DNA from: Psilocybe azurescens
Lineage: Eukaryota > Basidiomycota > Agaricomycetes > Agaricales > Agrocybaceae
NCBI GenBank assembly: GCA_023853785.1
Contig: JAJIRX010000867.1
Coordinates: 1 to 64,000, forward strand
DNA length: 64,000 nt
Reading direction: 5' to 3'
A program made the position numbers and the translations under genes. Below, piece by piece: positions 1 through 12,094 of the stretch. How positions within the stretch are numbered: position 1 is the stretch's first letter; each line of letters starts with the position of its first letter. The notes beneath the pieces were generated by a model. That model was not told the DNA's origin. It did no database searches and saw nothing but the letters and a program-made list of their open reading frames with translations.

Positions 1-1400
1 GGCAGCAGCACAAGGAATGGGAGCGCCATCGATACTGGAAAGGGAATGAAAGAAATGATGGGTCCTCAACAATTCCCCAAGTGGCTTTGTGACATCATTC
101 TTGTCTTGAGAATATATTGGGCTGACGATCTACATGTTACTCGCGTCGACGACCATCTCATGGGTGGGAAGACAAAGAGCGTGAAGGAGCTTGGACGTAG
201 CGACGACCACGCGACTGTTGAGGATGCAGCAGCAACGACAGCTATGCGGCTGAAGAAGATACAGCAGTAGTCGTGGGGATGATTGAGACAAGGGGGCTAA
301 CGCTGTCGGTCTATGGGGAGAGATGCAGAACACGCTGAGTCCATGATGGAGGTTCAAAAATAAAAGATGGGTACGTCTCACAGTTCTGAGCGGCACTATA
401 ACATATCTTTCGCCTCGAATCATCATCACTCCACTCTCCAAACGTAGACCAGATTCCAAAGGCACTGAATGTACAGAACGGTAGGCGTTGATATAGTCCG
501 CCATTCGATACTTTGATTCCAATTTGAATAACTTCGCAGTAGGCGTGAGCTGTTGGCGAGCGTAAATCAGTCAGTGACGTTTACACAGTAAAGTTTCAAT
601 CGAACAGGTGAGGAATGAGGGCTTACAATCGAGTCGGGATGAATATTTCGTCTAATGGGAAAAATTCTACATTCAAAGATATGTCGTTTTTAATTAGGTC
701 ACATCACCTACATGGAACGCAACTGAAGTATATGTGAAGCAGCAATGCTAGGTGAAAGGATGGTACGTTTTGATAAAGCTACATATAGCGCCTGAGCCGT
801 ATTAGCAGTACAATCCGAATGAGTTTATTCTTGTATTTGTGTAAGGTGGACGAGATCGTATAAGGCAAGTGGAGGGATCAAGACGAGGCAATTATGAGCA
901 GGACTTTCACAGGCACTGGTGGCACAGGGTTATTTATGTCAACGAAAAATGATTCAGAAAATTTATTAAACATCATTTTTCGCCAGCTTTACAACATATA
1001 AAATTCATTTCGAACTCAATATTTCTTAATACAGAAATCTGCTAAAAAAGGTTCCCTTTTAAAGCATTTGTTTGAGTTAAAACTGAAGAGTTTGCGTAAG
1101 ATTTATAAATTTCAAAACCATTTCAGAAAATATTTCTCTTGTGGAAGAAATTGTGCAGATAAAAACAAGATATTTTTGGGAGACATGAATGTAACACAAA
1201 CCAAGTGTTTGTGTTGATTTTGTTGAGTTTTTAAATGAAAGATAACATTCAACATTGATATTATGTTTTAGGTAATATAAAATAATTTCTAAAACTATAC
1301 ATTTTAGGCAGGATAAAACAAATCGCACACTGAGGGAGTCACTGCAAGGTCCACATGAGTGAGTCACTTGCCTACATTATTGGGTCAGTCTCTGGCAAGG
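1..1400. other. No supported gene
   Basis: AT-rich from about 650 onwards. A minus-strand open frame at 130-522 has no recognisable domain, no splice context and a composition that does not look coding. Nothing here could be supported as a gene or RNA. Confidence 0.5.
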
Positions 1401-1410
1401 GGAGACTTAC

Positions 1411-1746
1411 TTAGGACAGGGATATCATGACCATTAAATCCTCTTCTTTCCATTGTAAAGGTAGGTAGGCAAAATGGGAAAGAATGTCATCCAGGCAAAA
1501 CAACTCTAGCTCTCCAAGTTTCCGACTCCAAAGCTGTGCTTGAAGTAGAGGGAAAGAGGCAAATGGATCAGCACACACATTGGCCAGCTTGTATTTCCAG
1601 GTGGCAACATAAGTTACAGTACATGGGTTGTTGTTATCTTCAAAGTCGACTTGCATGATATAATCAATACATGCCAGCAAATATTTGTTTGGAGAACCAG
1701 AATGGAGTAGTATAGACAAATTACCAAGATGCTTCCAGAATGTCAA
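1411..1746 (-). pseudogene. Tnp2-type transposase, C-terminal relic
   Basis: A 111-residue minus-strand open frame matches, residue for residue in its last ~55 positions, the C-terminal end of the transposase at 22.6 kb. Both carry DPF...LLQA/LQA-xLWS, then a short acidic stretch, HFAxLPLxW and a final SLS. In the family (Tnp2, Pfam Transposase_21, CACTA superfamily) this is the extreme C-terminus after the catalytic region. No upstream catalytic part is readable next to it; the flanks are AT-rich repeats. It is therefore a stranded tail of an older, more diverged element, probably the same one that left the cargo fragment at 3.8-4.3 kb. Assignment rests on similarity to the second copy inside this window. 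Confidence 0.7.
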
Positions 1747-1774
1747 ATATGTTATGCCATTAATTCAGTACTTT

Positions 1775-1940
1775 ACCATCCCCCACACAGTCCATATGGA
1801 GTCCACTGGACTTGCCTATATACTGAGTATAAAGGTGAACAGAGTCTAGTGGACTCTAGTGGACTTGACTGGACTGCAGTATATTTTATACTATACAGTG
1901 AATATGGACTAAGATAACTGGAGTCCACTGGACTTGATAT
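1775..1940. repeat. GTCCACTGGAC palindrome cluster
   Basis: The 11-mer GTCCACTGGAC and partial forms (AGTGGACT, CTAGTGGACTT) occur several times. The two outer copies lie near 1799 and 1921, both in the context GGAGTCCACTGGACTTG. The inner part includes TATACTATACAG-like dyads. It looks like a short palindromic repeat or MITE remnant next to the transposase tail. Confidence 0.5.
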
Positions 1941-2086
1941 AGTAAATAAGTTCAATGTTAATGTAAATTCAGAAGAGTGGAATACAATATATTAATAACT
2001 ATGTAATACATTAATGTCTACTTGCTAGGTCCAAGACAAAAAGAAAAAAAGCAAAATAAATAAATAAAAATAAAAAATAGGGCGGG

Positions 2087-2375
2087 AGGATGGTAGTAGC
2101 ACCTGCCATCCTTGCCCTTGCTGTCCCCACCCTTGCCCTCACTGTCCCCACCACACTCACTGTCCCCACCCTTGCACTCGCCATCCCCACCCTTGTGCTT
2201 GCTGTCCCTGCCGTGCTTGCCCTTGCTCTTGCCCTTGCTGTGCCCACCCTTGTCCTTGCCGTCTCTGCTGTCCTTGCCCTACCCACCCTTGCCCTTGCTG
2301 TACCTACCCTTGCTCTTGCTGTACCTACCCTTACTCTTGCTGTACCCACCCTTGTGCTCGCTGTCCCTGCTGGAG
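2087..2375. repeat. Pyrimidine-rich minisatellite
   Basis: Imperfect tandem units built on CCTTGCCCTTGCTGTCCCCAC, with variants such as GTGCTTGCTGTCCCTGCC. All overlapping open frames (Val/Leu/Pro- or Ala/Arg/Gly-rich on both strands) are by-products of this repeat and are not annotated as genes. Confidence 0.75.
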
Positions 2376-2399
2376 GTCTTTACACTCCCCACAAATACT

Positions 2400-3560
2400 G
2401 ATCGAACCAGTCGGATTCTGACCGGTTCCGACCAGAATTTTATTTGGCAGTGTCCCTGCCAAATTAGCAGTAAAATGTCCAAAATTTTCCGACCAGATTC
2501 TGACCAGATTCCGATCGGAACCACCAGTACTGACTGGTTCCACTGTTAACAAGTCCGACCAGAATCCGACTGGAATCCAAGTGAGATTCATCAAATTTGA
2601 AACCCAATTAGACCCAATTCCAAGTAGAATCCGAGTGGTACCAAGCGGAACTATATTATGTCAGCATACTATTTACAGCTCAGCAAGTAATAACACAAAA
2701 GGTATACATAGATCTCAACAGTTTGTGACAAATTTAGTATTGTTAGAATTGTAAAATTGAGGAGAATATGTTTATGTAATAGTTATATAAAATTAAAATT
2801 TTTCTGGTAAAGAAATACCTATTTTTCATGTAAATCTGTGCTTAAATATCTTGAATAAAATTAATCTTTGTATTCCATTAATTTCTATTATTGTAACAGT
2901 ATTAATATATAGCTAACAGAGTGCTATATTGTTGCAAAATGTAGTTTACAATATCTATATATATTCAAATTTACAGTATTTTGTATATTGAACATGCTGA
3001 CATAATATTCTGATAATGGTGTAATTACAGATGCATTGCCCTCAATTTTATGATCATTTTGATATATAATATGTGGGTATAGCTTCAGAGGAAGTGCCAG
3101 AATATATTATTGGGTGTTGTAAAGAATGGTATATAATTCATAAAATGTTAATAATACCACAATCAATAATAGTGTAGTTGGTAATGTGTGTATAGAATTA
3201 ATATATATGAAGCTGTTGGTTCAATTCCTGTTGAGTGTATTTTATAATTTCGTATTTATTACAAATATCATGTGACCTGAATGGATTACTTAAGAGCTTA
3301 TGTAAGAAATATTATGTAATACTGACTAAGCAGAGTATATTATGTAATTTCAATACATTATTTATAAGCTTATGTAAGCAATTATTATGTCATGCTGACT
3401 AAGCATTGTATTATACACTGATTAAGTACATTATGAGAAATTCCGACTGGATTCCAACTGGTTTTGAGTGGGTCTGAGTGGATTCCGATCAGTTCTGACT
3501 GGGTCCAAGCAGTTCCGACCAGTACCTGTGGGGCACTGTAAAGTACTGGGCACAGTGCCT
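2400..3560. repeat. Two clusters of TTCCGACCAG-like repeats
   Basis: Degenerate copies of the decamer TTCCGACCAG (also ATTCTGACC, ATTCCGACTGG) crowd 2400-2660 and return at 3430-3530, with AT-rich sequence between. Clusters of short degenerate repeats towards the ends are typical of CACTA-type elements, where the transposase accessory protein binds. Here they lie between the Tnp2 tail and the acidic cargo fragment, so they may be subterminal repeats of that old element. Confidence 0.4.
3168..3245 (+). repeat. tRNA-derived SINE-like head (weak)
   Basis: AGTGTAGTTGGTAAT resembles a pol III A box, and GGTTCAATTCC about 45 nt further on matches the B box consensus GGTTCGANTCC except for one base. 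No complete cloverleaf folds. The same pairing is seen near 21527-21590 and 51430-51490. Confidence 0.3.
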
Positions 3561-3779
3561 GTTGAGGGGACTGGGATGTCGACATCCATTTTCTCAGACT
3601 TAGGACTTCTTGGGATTGAACTTGGTGGCATAGGCCTTGGAGTGGCAGAGAATCCGAACAAGGTAAGTGCTTTTTGATTTTTTGTTGCAGATCGGTAGTG
3701 CCGCTTTGTTCGGTCAGACTTGCTCAGAACATCCGGCCCCTTGACATATTGGTGTGAATGAGCTGTTTAAAAATTAAGT

Positions 3780-4301
3780 AGCAATCCACTGTTATTCTGC
3801 GATTGAAAATCACCTTTTTTGGTATTTAGCAAGCGATGGAGGTACCCAATCTTCATCTTTTGGATTGTCACCATTCTTCTGGGCCCAGTTGTACAGCTGC
3901 TCTTGAAAGAGTTCATCATTCTCCCACTCGGAGTCATCAAAAACCAGATCAGGAGAGTCTTCTTTGCCACTGATGTTGTCCTCAAAATCCGAGTCATCAG
4001 ATTCTGACTCTGAGTCCTCGAGATCATGATAAGAAAGCCACTCGCCCTCTTGCCCACACTCAATGCCAAAGCTTGCATGAAAAAATATGTATTTCCATCA
4101 ATATTCATAGTCCTTGGTACAGCCTGGGGGACTCAACTCTGAAGTGGCTGGCTGCAGCTGCGGCATATGTGTCTGATCTGAGTCTGATGGCGCCTCTGCA
4201 ATGGTTGATGGACTTTCTTGGCGTTGAGGAATCTTATTTGAGCGTTGATTTCGCAATCCAGATATATTTTGGGTGCATTTGGGAGGTCTTCCGTGAGTCA
4301 T
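3780..4301 (-). pseudogene. Acidic transposon-cargo protein, fragment
   Basis: Minus strand. The first piece starts at 4301 and carries an SGLRNQR motif near residue 14, of the kind seen in basidiomycete transposon-associated hypothetical proteins. After a break around 4090 (an intron or decay) a second frame, roughly 4085-3800, codes for a clearly protein-like acidic stretch (EDSESESDDSDFED, then WENDELFQEQLYNWAQ). No domain of known function is recognised. It lies downstream of the Tnp2 tail and is probably part of the same fossil element. Confidence 0.45.
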
Positions 4302-4992
4302 ATGTAGTAGAGATGTAGCAAGAACTTAGGAATTTTCTTGTGGAGGAACAGCTCGTTAAAAGTTTTTTATTTTTATGGATTCATATACAGATTTTTAAAA
4401 GCTATCGATTGCGCATATTTCCGTGATTTTAGCGAAATTTTTAAGGGTTGGCCAAATTTTTGAGGGGTAAAAATCAAAACAGGATTTTAGAGAAATCGGC
4501 TCGTTGAATCTTGTTTATTGTGGTTCTATCTACATCTAAAACAGTATATCCAACTATTCCGTGTTTTATTGGACTCTACAAAATTCGTCGGAAAATTTGA
4601 CGGGGTTTGATTGTCCTGTACTGTACCCTGATTACGTCTGTGCTATTCATTCTTTCTCCTCTCCCTGTCCACTCCATTCTAATTAGGCATGATACAAACG
4701 GGCATTCCCGAGAGCTGCCATAACAAGTTCTTTGAAATAGTACGTTCAGGACGGCGATCGAGGCTGATGCGTTACTCGTGCCCCAAAGCCAATACGTTTG
4801 TACTATTCATTCCTTCTCTCGCTATCCACTCCATTATATTTAGACACGATAAGGACTACTTTTTGGTGAAAAAGAACCCCACTGGTTCATCACGTTAATC
4901 CGTCTTGAGGTCCTCTCTCTGTGCTCAGCGTTGAGCCGCAGGTTGCTACATCTCAAGTCCGCTACCTCTCTCAATTAACGTCCTCTCGCTCA
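4302..4992. other. Intergenic with a local duplication
   Basis: No gene. A ~65-bp stretch at 4618-4690 (core CTATTCATTCTTTCTC ... CCACTCCATT) recurs in diverged form at 4795-4862. It may hold the promoter of the P450 that follows. Confidence 0.4.
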
Positions 4993-7213
4993 ATGAACCC
5001 TAGGCTTACCTCACTGGTCGTACTGGGTGTTGCTTGGGTGATGTTTAAGCTACTAAGTACTGGCCAGCGAGACAAAAGTCTACCGCCTGGCCCTCCAACC
5101 ATCCCGCTTTTGGGAAATATACACTTGCTCCCGCTCAAATTCCCTTTCTTTAAGTCCGCCCAACCGCCCTTTCTTCCCTGTTGTTCTTTCTCGCTCATTG
5201 TATCATAACGTACCAGGTACACGGAATGGTCCAAACAGTATGGCGGGATCATATCGGTACGAGCTTTATTTTTTTCAGGGATGAGTAACTAGACTGACTT
5301 TGGAGATGCACTAGTTGAAAGTCGCGAATGAGACAATCATCGTAGTTTCAGACGCGAAAATAGTGAAGGAGCTGCTCGATGACCGCAGCAGTGAAACATC
5401 GTCCCGCCCTTTCTTTTACGCTTTGGATGTCGTCTCTGGCGGAAATTACTTTGCTTTGGCATCTTCCGGTGAACACAGTTCTCGTATACGCTGGGTGATA
5501 TGTACACTGACATTAAAATAGATAATACCGTCTGGAAAAAGGGGCGCAAAGCAATACAACCGTTGTTAGCTCCTCAAGCCATCCAGGGATATATTCCAAT
5601 CATGGAGACAGAAGCAACACAGCTCCTATACGACACTTTGCATAGTCCCGATGTAGTTTTTCTCTATACTGTATGATTTTCTTTGAACTTCTGATATAAC
5701 GATCACAGGACTTCAGTTCCCATGTCTCTCGCTCTACGTTTTCGTTCCTAATTTCCATTGTTTTCGGAAAATCTGCACCGAGGCACGACTCGCCGGAATT
5801 CCACGCAATTCCGCGAATACTTTCGACAAATCTCGAGGGTGGCATCTCCTGAGGCTGCCCCTGTCGATCTGATCCCTATTCTCATGTACGTTCCGGAACG
5901 GTGGGCACCCTGGAAGCAGCTTTGGCAAGAAACACGAAAAAATGCAGCGAGCTCTATACTTCTCCCCTATTTGAACACGCTGAACAGAGGGTTAACAGCG
6001 GCAATAAGAGCAATAGTTTCATTGAAAATATTCTGGATCGACAATTCGAGCTTGGATTAAATCGAGAAATGACTGCGTATGTTTTCCATTTGAGTCATGT
6101 CTTTTAAATTTAATCACCCTTTGCTGAACCTAGTTACATTGGCGGGATGATATTAGATGGTGGAACGGACACGTCTTCAACGCTTATACTATCTTTGGTC
6201 CTCTGTCTCTTGAAGTCTACTGAAGTTTTACGAAAGGCTCAAGACGAAATTGATACTGTTGTCGGCAATAAAAGACTTCCAGTCTCCAGTGATATTCGCT
6301 TTGCCATATATCCAAGCAATGATAAAAGAGGTTCGTTGAAGATTGATCCGGCCTCTTTTATGATAGGGTTGACAAAGGATATCCACAGACACATCGTATG
6401 AGAACTGTTGGCCCCACTGGTATCCCTCATTCAGCAATTAATGACTGTCAAGTGAGTTCATATATTCCAGAAGTCCTTCTTTAGCTTCATCATTCTCAAT
6501 GATTCAAGTGTCGCGGATATCACATTCCCAAGGGTGCTCCCATTCTCATCAACATATGTAAGTAATTGAGAGCGATCGATTCATGTTGTCGTTTGCTCAA
6601 AAATATCCGAAGGGGGGGTAATGCATGATCCAGGTACGTCCTATTCTACGGCAATATTCGCGCCCATAATAATAAGAATAAAGATCTCTTCGAACGCCCT
6701 GATGAATTTTGGCCAGAGCGTTACCTGTTAACCCCTGATGGGACAAAGCCTGGACTTGACAAAGACTATACTATTCGTTCCACCTTTACGTTTGGAAGTG
6801 GGAAGGTACATCTGCTTTTCCCACAATTTGTACTTCTTCCAACTAACAATACCCAACTTCGTTAGCGCCTCTGCCCTGGAATGCACCTGGCCACTACGAA
6901 TACGGTATGTGTCTGTCTTGTTGTCAATGATGTCATCCTGACAACAGACAACAGAATCTCCTCGTCATGTACCTTATTTGGGCATTTAATTTTGCGCCTA
7001 TGGATGCATCGATACCTCAAACCAAAGAATGGAACATGGAAGATGAATACATTGATGTCAGTCGATTCTATTACATGTCAAGCACGCTGCTGAGTTCATG
7101 TTAAGGGCATAACTCCCACACCTAAGACATTTAAGTGCAAAATTACCCCACGGGACCAAGAGAGGGTAGAAGTCATCGAAGATTGTTATAAGAGGATTGT
7201 GCGTGCTGATTAA
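4993..7213 (+). pseudogene. Cytochrome P450 (copy 1), broken
   Basis: A multi-exon microsomal P450 of the basidiomycete OrdA-like kind. Visible: N-terminal membrane anchor from 4993, proline hinge LPPGPPTIPLLGN, YGGIIS, I-helix GGMILDGGTDTSS, ExxR written as E|THR across an intron, [15 protein letters not shown], and the haem loop FGSGK|RLCPGMHLA, with C as the haem thiolate. Exons are separated by ~50-60 nt introns in the same places as copy 2 at 42.8 kb. At least three frame breaks are seen: near 5800, in an A-run near 5940, and a 2-nt loss near 6298 between the I-helix exon and the K-helix. The C-terminal frame ends at 7213. Most likely a pseudogene; indel errors are an alternative. The substrate cannot be inferred. 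Confidence 0.8.
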
Positions 7214-8433
7214 CTTCTTCTCTGGGGGGAAAGTCCCATGGTAATTTGGGCGTTGTTGTTGATATTTCCAATATGTTCCCTCTCATTTTATGTCGTACTG
7301 TAGTTTATCTTAAAGATTTATACTTGCTTTATGGTTCTTGCAGGATGTGTGTATCATGATCCCGGTACCGTTTGAGTCTCTACCCCAATCCTATCTCGCA
7401 ACTATGTCATCGAAATACGCCACAACTCAATCACGGCCTGGAGTTGAAGATATCCACTTGGCCTGACTTGTTTGAAGTGCCCATAGTCTTTCGGAAATTT
7501 GCAAAGATAGGTAATCATTCTCCAAAAGGTATGAGTTTAGTTCAGCTTCAACGGATTTCTCACACCGAGTACGATGACTTCGGTAAGCCTTTTACGCATC
7601 TATGAAACCCGAAACTCTACTGACCAAAGCCATGATGAGTAGATTAAGTGTCGGCGTCTCTGGCTAGACTGCTCAACTTTAAGCCGTCGGAAGACCACAC
7701 GCATACCTTGCCGTCTCTGTGCCGCAGCACGGCCAAATTTGCCGTCACAGCCATTCAGTGCCAATTTTACGGATATTCCTAATCGACGTCTGTCTTCTCG
7801 GAGCTCGGCCAAACTCAGCGTTCTCGCCCCACTAACTGCATTCTGGATCTCCGTCAGCACCGTGTAGCTCACCTATTTATCAGCCTAAGGCAGTACTTTT
7901 CATTCTCTAATCGATCTAACAAGTTTCAAAGCATTCATGAGTAAGATGCCAGGTTCCTCAGTAATATTTACCACCTTGCGTCTTTGAATTTGGCGTAGAT
8001 TCTCATCTCTTCCACTTGGATCCTTCTGCAAGCTTCGCTCTTCTTTGCACTTTTGGATTTACGAGGGAAATCAATGCGTGAGGAATCGATGCTTGTGACC
8101 TGTTCTCCCCCCTCGCGACGGCGGAGGTCCGCCTTTTCGACGATGTGGAGGTACGGTGAACAAATAACCCGATGACTTGCGTACGATGAGACCGGGTTTT
8201 CATAGAATTATCATGAACCCTACTCACCCCTCGTGGATCGGATTGGCCGAGACCGGGGCCAATCCATTGGGCACACGGGGAACATATGCCGATCTCACCC
8301 ATGTATAGATGACGTATTTTGGTATATATACGAGCGTATTAACTCTCTGTGCTTCCCATCCTCAAAATATTGAGCTTCAAGCCTTCAGACCTCACTACAT
8401 ATAACAATATCAACTTCGACTCCTAATATCAGA
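7214..8433. other. Intergenic, nothing recognised
   Basis: Short open frames on both strands (for example minus 7600-7872 and 8003-8302) show no family features. The last ~130 bp before 8434 (TATATAC near 8324, CT-rich leader) can serve as promoter and 5' UTR for the secreted protein gene. Confidence 0.4.
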
Positions 8434-9042
8434 ATGAAATTCACGAGCATCACGACCCTCGCCTCTCTCCTCTTCGTTGCCCTCTCTTCCAACGTCTCTG
8501 CACTGCCGACCGTAAACACCTTGGAGCAAAGAGATGTTTTCGTCCCTCCAATCTTGGACCCGCATGCCGGAACGGTGTGGACTTCAGGTGAAAGCCGCCT
8601 TGTTACCTGGTAGGTCGTAAGCAGTATTCTGTTTCTTCACACTCAAATTTCGACGATCAGGGATACCTCTAACCATCCGGTTAACATCACCAACAAGCTT
8701 GGCCGCATCTTCCTTCGCAAAGATAATCGCATAACACCATGTTAGTCGTCGTTACTCCCATCCAATACATGATCTTTAGTAGCTGATCTCCATCCCTTCT
8801 GATCGCATTGAATAGTGATCCTTGCACAGAACTTCGATATCCTCCAGGGACAGGTCCAGGTTACTGTTCCTCTTGTAGTCGAAGCGGACGACTATTCGCT
8901 CATCTGTGAGTCAAGATCTAAAATTGATGTGTTGAAAAATTTATGTGCTCACCCCGAATCTGAAACTAATCGTACGGTGTTCGGCGATTCTGGAAACTTC
9001 TCGCCAAATTTCACGATTAAGGGATCCGGTGTTCAGTTTTAG
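8434..9042 (+). CDS. Secreted Kre9/KNH-like Ig-fold protein
   Basis: Predicted exons 8434-8609, 8661-8740 and 8816-9042 give 160 residues. The start has a clear signal peptide (MKFTSITTLASLLFVAL, cleavage near SALP). The mature part follows the Kre9/KNH N-terminal Ig-like pattern: a P-x-x-DPHAGTVW start, G-E-x-R-LVTWDTSN, then ITNK, an LRK strand, FDI-x-QG-x-VQVTVP, and the end GDSGNFSPNFTI. Such small secreted proteins are common in Agaricomycetes and are thought to be cell-wall or matrix associated. Odd: relatives run straight from the DYxI strand into the FGDSGNF strand. Here ~24 extra residues are encoded between them, by what looks like an old third intron (GTGAGT at ~8906, CTAAT branch at ~8966) that has lost its acceptor AG and is read through in frame. 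Splice borders are inferred. Confidence 0.75.
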
Positions 9043-10678
9043 TTCCGAGTAAGGAGCATTAATGCTCCATTGGATGCTGAACGGACTTTAACGAACGACA
9101 CTCAATAACGGAATCTTAACGCGTCGATGTATATACTCATGATTCACATATCGCTTACTTACCTCTATCCCCTGCCATTTGCATTTCGGGCCATTGTACT
9201 TATCACCAATGCTCGCAGACTCTGACACAATTACTTTATTGTAAAACACTAACGTACTTCGTTCAAATACATAGGGACTTCGTGCAGGTATTCTGAGGTT
9301 TCTTACACATATTATGCACTATATTTAGTCATAACGAACTTTCAAGAGAAAAATTCTTCAGAAATGCGATGACTTAGGTGGTTATGCATCAACCAGAGTT
9401 GGGGAAGCCACAGATAACGAGCGTATATATGGTCTATGAGATCAAGATTGAATTCGGAGCTTCAATGTTCAGATGCTTAATTCGACTTCACACAGCTATC
9501 TAAATGTTAATAACTCCGTAGAATATCATTAAAGTCTTAATTAAGGGCTGTTTTTTTAATTAAGGTTTAAGACAAAACCGAGGCTAATAACCCCCTTTAG
9601 AAAACAACATTGGATTCCTCGGAGCATGGTCATGATCGTCGAGATAGGATTAGATGCGCTTACACGGATGGGATTCTCGTTCTCGTAGCTAATGCTAAGC
9701 ACCGGTCCTCCGATCCCTTCTTCCATGCCATCATACCATGTCTAGTCCCCATACAGAGTCAATGTCACCGTGTAGCCCGCCAGTGAGGCACTTGGAGCTC
9801 ACGGGTTCGATGCTTTTTTTGGTCATGACTCCCAGACTTGTAGATTGTATGTGAATGCAGATTCAGAAAGAGAGTGGACGACTGCTTGGTGGATGCTGTC
9901 AATGAATGCGGCGCTCACAGCATGGTCTTCGGGCATTCTTTGGCTTGTACTATCCACATACTGTATATAACAAGTATGTTCGAGTCTTATGGGAGTCCGA
10001 TCCGATATTCATGATTGATGATGATGATGGTGGTGTTTCGGGCGCTTGTGAGTGTGTTATTTATTGCAATGCATCTGTTGATTAATGATTTCTTTGCAAC
10101 GGTTTCGTTCAGGTTTTTTGACTCCGACTTTATTCTCTGCCGGAACTCTCCCGAAACATCTGGAGCCGAGATTACTTGGGCCCGTTCGGCTAGCAAGCTC
10201 CGTGGGGCCTAAGCGGGCAGGTCCCAGCTCTGATGGAGCTTGCATTTGGTCGGGGCGAACTCCCACGGTTTCGGGGCGTGGTCACGCTTGGTCACAGAGA
10301 TTAGATTAGATTTGGTGATGATAAACTGAATAATTTCGACCAAAATAGCATCATCTGTACCAGTCCAAATACATTGAAGTGACGGTGTTTTGGCCTTATT
10401 TTCAGTCTTTAAATTAGATTTTTGAGTTATATTGACAGATAATATAGAGCAACAGGATTGAAAAATTAAACAAGTATAAGTTGGGATAATGAGCTGGAGA
10501 TAAACAGTGAAGTTGAAAGAGATATGTCGATAACTGGGAAAGAAAGGATTGTGGCAAGCGATGTCACAGACTTAAACGAGACAGGATGCAGCCGAACGCC
10601 TCTTTGCTAGGGCGGCAACGCTTGGATTTGGCTCAAGCTATCAATTTTGGCTTAGGCCCTGATTTTGGCAGACACGCT
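9043..10678. other. Intergenic, nothing recognised
   Basis: No gene supported. There is a GC-rich patch at 10140-10300 with no coding signature, and AT-rich sequence around 9480-9600. Probably decayed repeat DNA. Confidence 0.4.
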
Positions 10679-11201
10679 AGGACCCCGGACATATGGCCAA
10701 AATGTCGTTGGCAAATACGGACAAAAATTTGAGATTTTTTGGAAAATGATGTCGTAGAATCCGGACAAAATAGCTCGAAAATCAAAAAAGGACGTCTTAA
10801 ATTATCGGACAAGAGGCGCAAATTTTTAAAATGTTGTCATCGGAATACGGACAAATGGTAGAGTGGTTTGAGGCTTGCGCGTCATTACGATGAAGTATAG
10901 GTTCGATCTTGATGGAACGTATATTTGTTTGTTTTCCAATCTCGAGAAAGTACCACATATGCATCGGAACACTCTGAAATTTTTACAATACTGCATTGCC
11001 TTATAGGCGTCGGCGGCTTAAAAATCGACCTAACGCAGAAAAAAATGACCTTTTTCGGAGGCCGTTGCGAAAAACTGGACAAAAAATTGAAAACAAAAAA
11101 GGACATTGCAAATCCGGACAGATTTGGACCATGGTGTCCGGACACAAATTTTGAGATTTCGGGTTTTTTGCCAACGACATTTTGGCCATATGTCAGGTCC
11201 T
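10679..11201. mobile_element. MITE-like element with ~30-bp TIRs
   Basis: The left end (from ~10679) contains GACATATGGCCAAAATGTCG followed by TTGGCAAA. The right end (to ~11201) holds the same string in reverse complement, and the similarity continues inwards for some bases. The interior repeats CGGACA-type words and encodes no protein. A target-site duplication was not clear, so the exact ends are uncertain. Confidence 0.6.
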
Positions 11202-11276
11202 GACATCCGTGGAGCGTTGCTTAACGGGCCCAAAGGGCCCGCTCGCTAATGCAGCTGGAAGTCATCCACTGCTGGC

Positions 11277-12086
11277 ACTGACCAGTGTGGTAAAACTTAC
11301 AGCGAATACAGAACTTATAAGAATTGCTGTAAGTATGACACAGCACTTCTGTTTGAAAATAATACAGATAACAAACAGATATTCAGTGGCTGTTAAACAA
11401 ACAGTATTTCTGTTTCAAGCTGTAAGTCAATAATACACCGAATAAAGAGAATTTCTACTCTTTGTCTGTTTGTTAAATATACAGAATAGCTGTATATAAT
11501 TGCTGTGTAAACATACAGATATTGTGTATGTAATCGCTGTATGTTAAACATGAGTTCTGTAAGAAAACTTGTCAAAGCAGAGATTTCGTTTGTTTATTTA
11601 CAAATTTATGTATATAATTGCTGCATGTAAAACTTACACCGAAATATACAGTATTCAACTCACTCAGGTATATTTTGGTGTAAGTTTTACATACAGCAAT
11701 TATATACATAAATTCTGTAAGTAAAACAAACAGAAATTCTGTACTTTGACTGTAAGTTTTCTTTACAGAACTCGTGTTTGTATAACATACAGCGATTACA
11801 TACACAATATCTGTATGTTTTACATACAGCAATTATATACAGCTATTCTGTATATTTAACAAACAGACAAAGAGTAGAAATTCTCTTTATTCGGGTGTAT
11901 TATTGACTTACAGCTTAGAAACAGAAATATTGTTTGTTTAACTTACAGCCACTGAACGGAATATCTGTTTGTTATCTGTATTATTTTCAAACAGAAGTGT
12001 TGTATGTCATACTTACAGCAATTCTTACATAAGTTCTGTATTTAATTCGCTGTAAGTTTTACTTACACTGGTCGGCGCCAGCAGTG
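11277..12086. mobile_element. 810-bp foldback (hairpin) element
   Basis: The whole interval is one long inverted repeat centred near 11680, with ~400-bp arms that match almost base for base. Ends are CACTGCTGGC at 11277 and its complement at 12086. It is flanked by TCATC on both sides (11272-11276 and 12087-12091), consistent with a 5-bp target duplication. The arms consist of short words such as CTGTAAGT, AACAAACAG and TATACAG that also alternate in orientation, making dyads within each arm. No coding capacity. The terminal decamer equals the terminus of the 16.6-kb element at 22187-38796, which suggests a shared transposase. Confidence 0.85.
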
Positions 12087-12094
12087 TCATCAAC

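Noticed and set aside
2090..2549. Overlapping long open frames on both strands (Leu/Pro/Val- and Ala/Arg/Gly-rich)
   Set aside because: They are translations of a pyrimidine-rich minisatellite and keep open in several frames at once.
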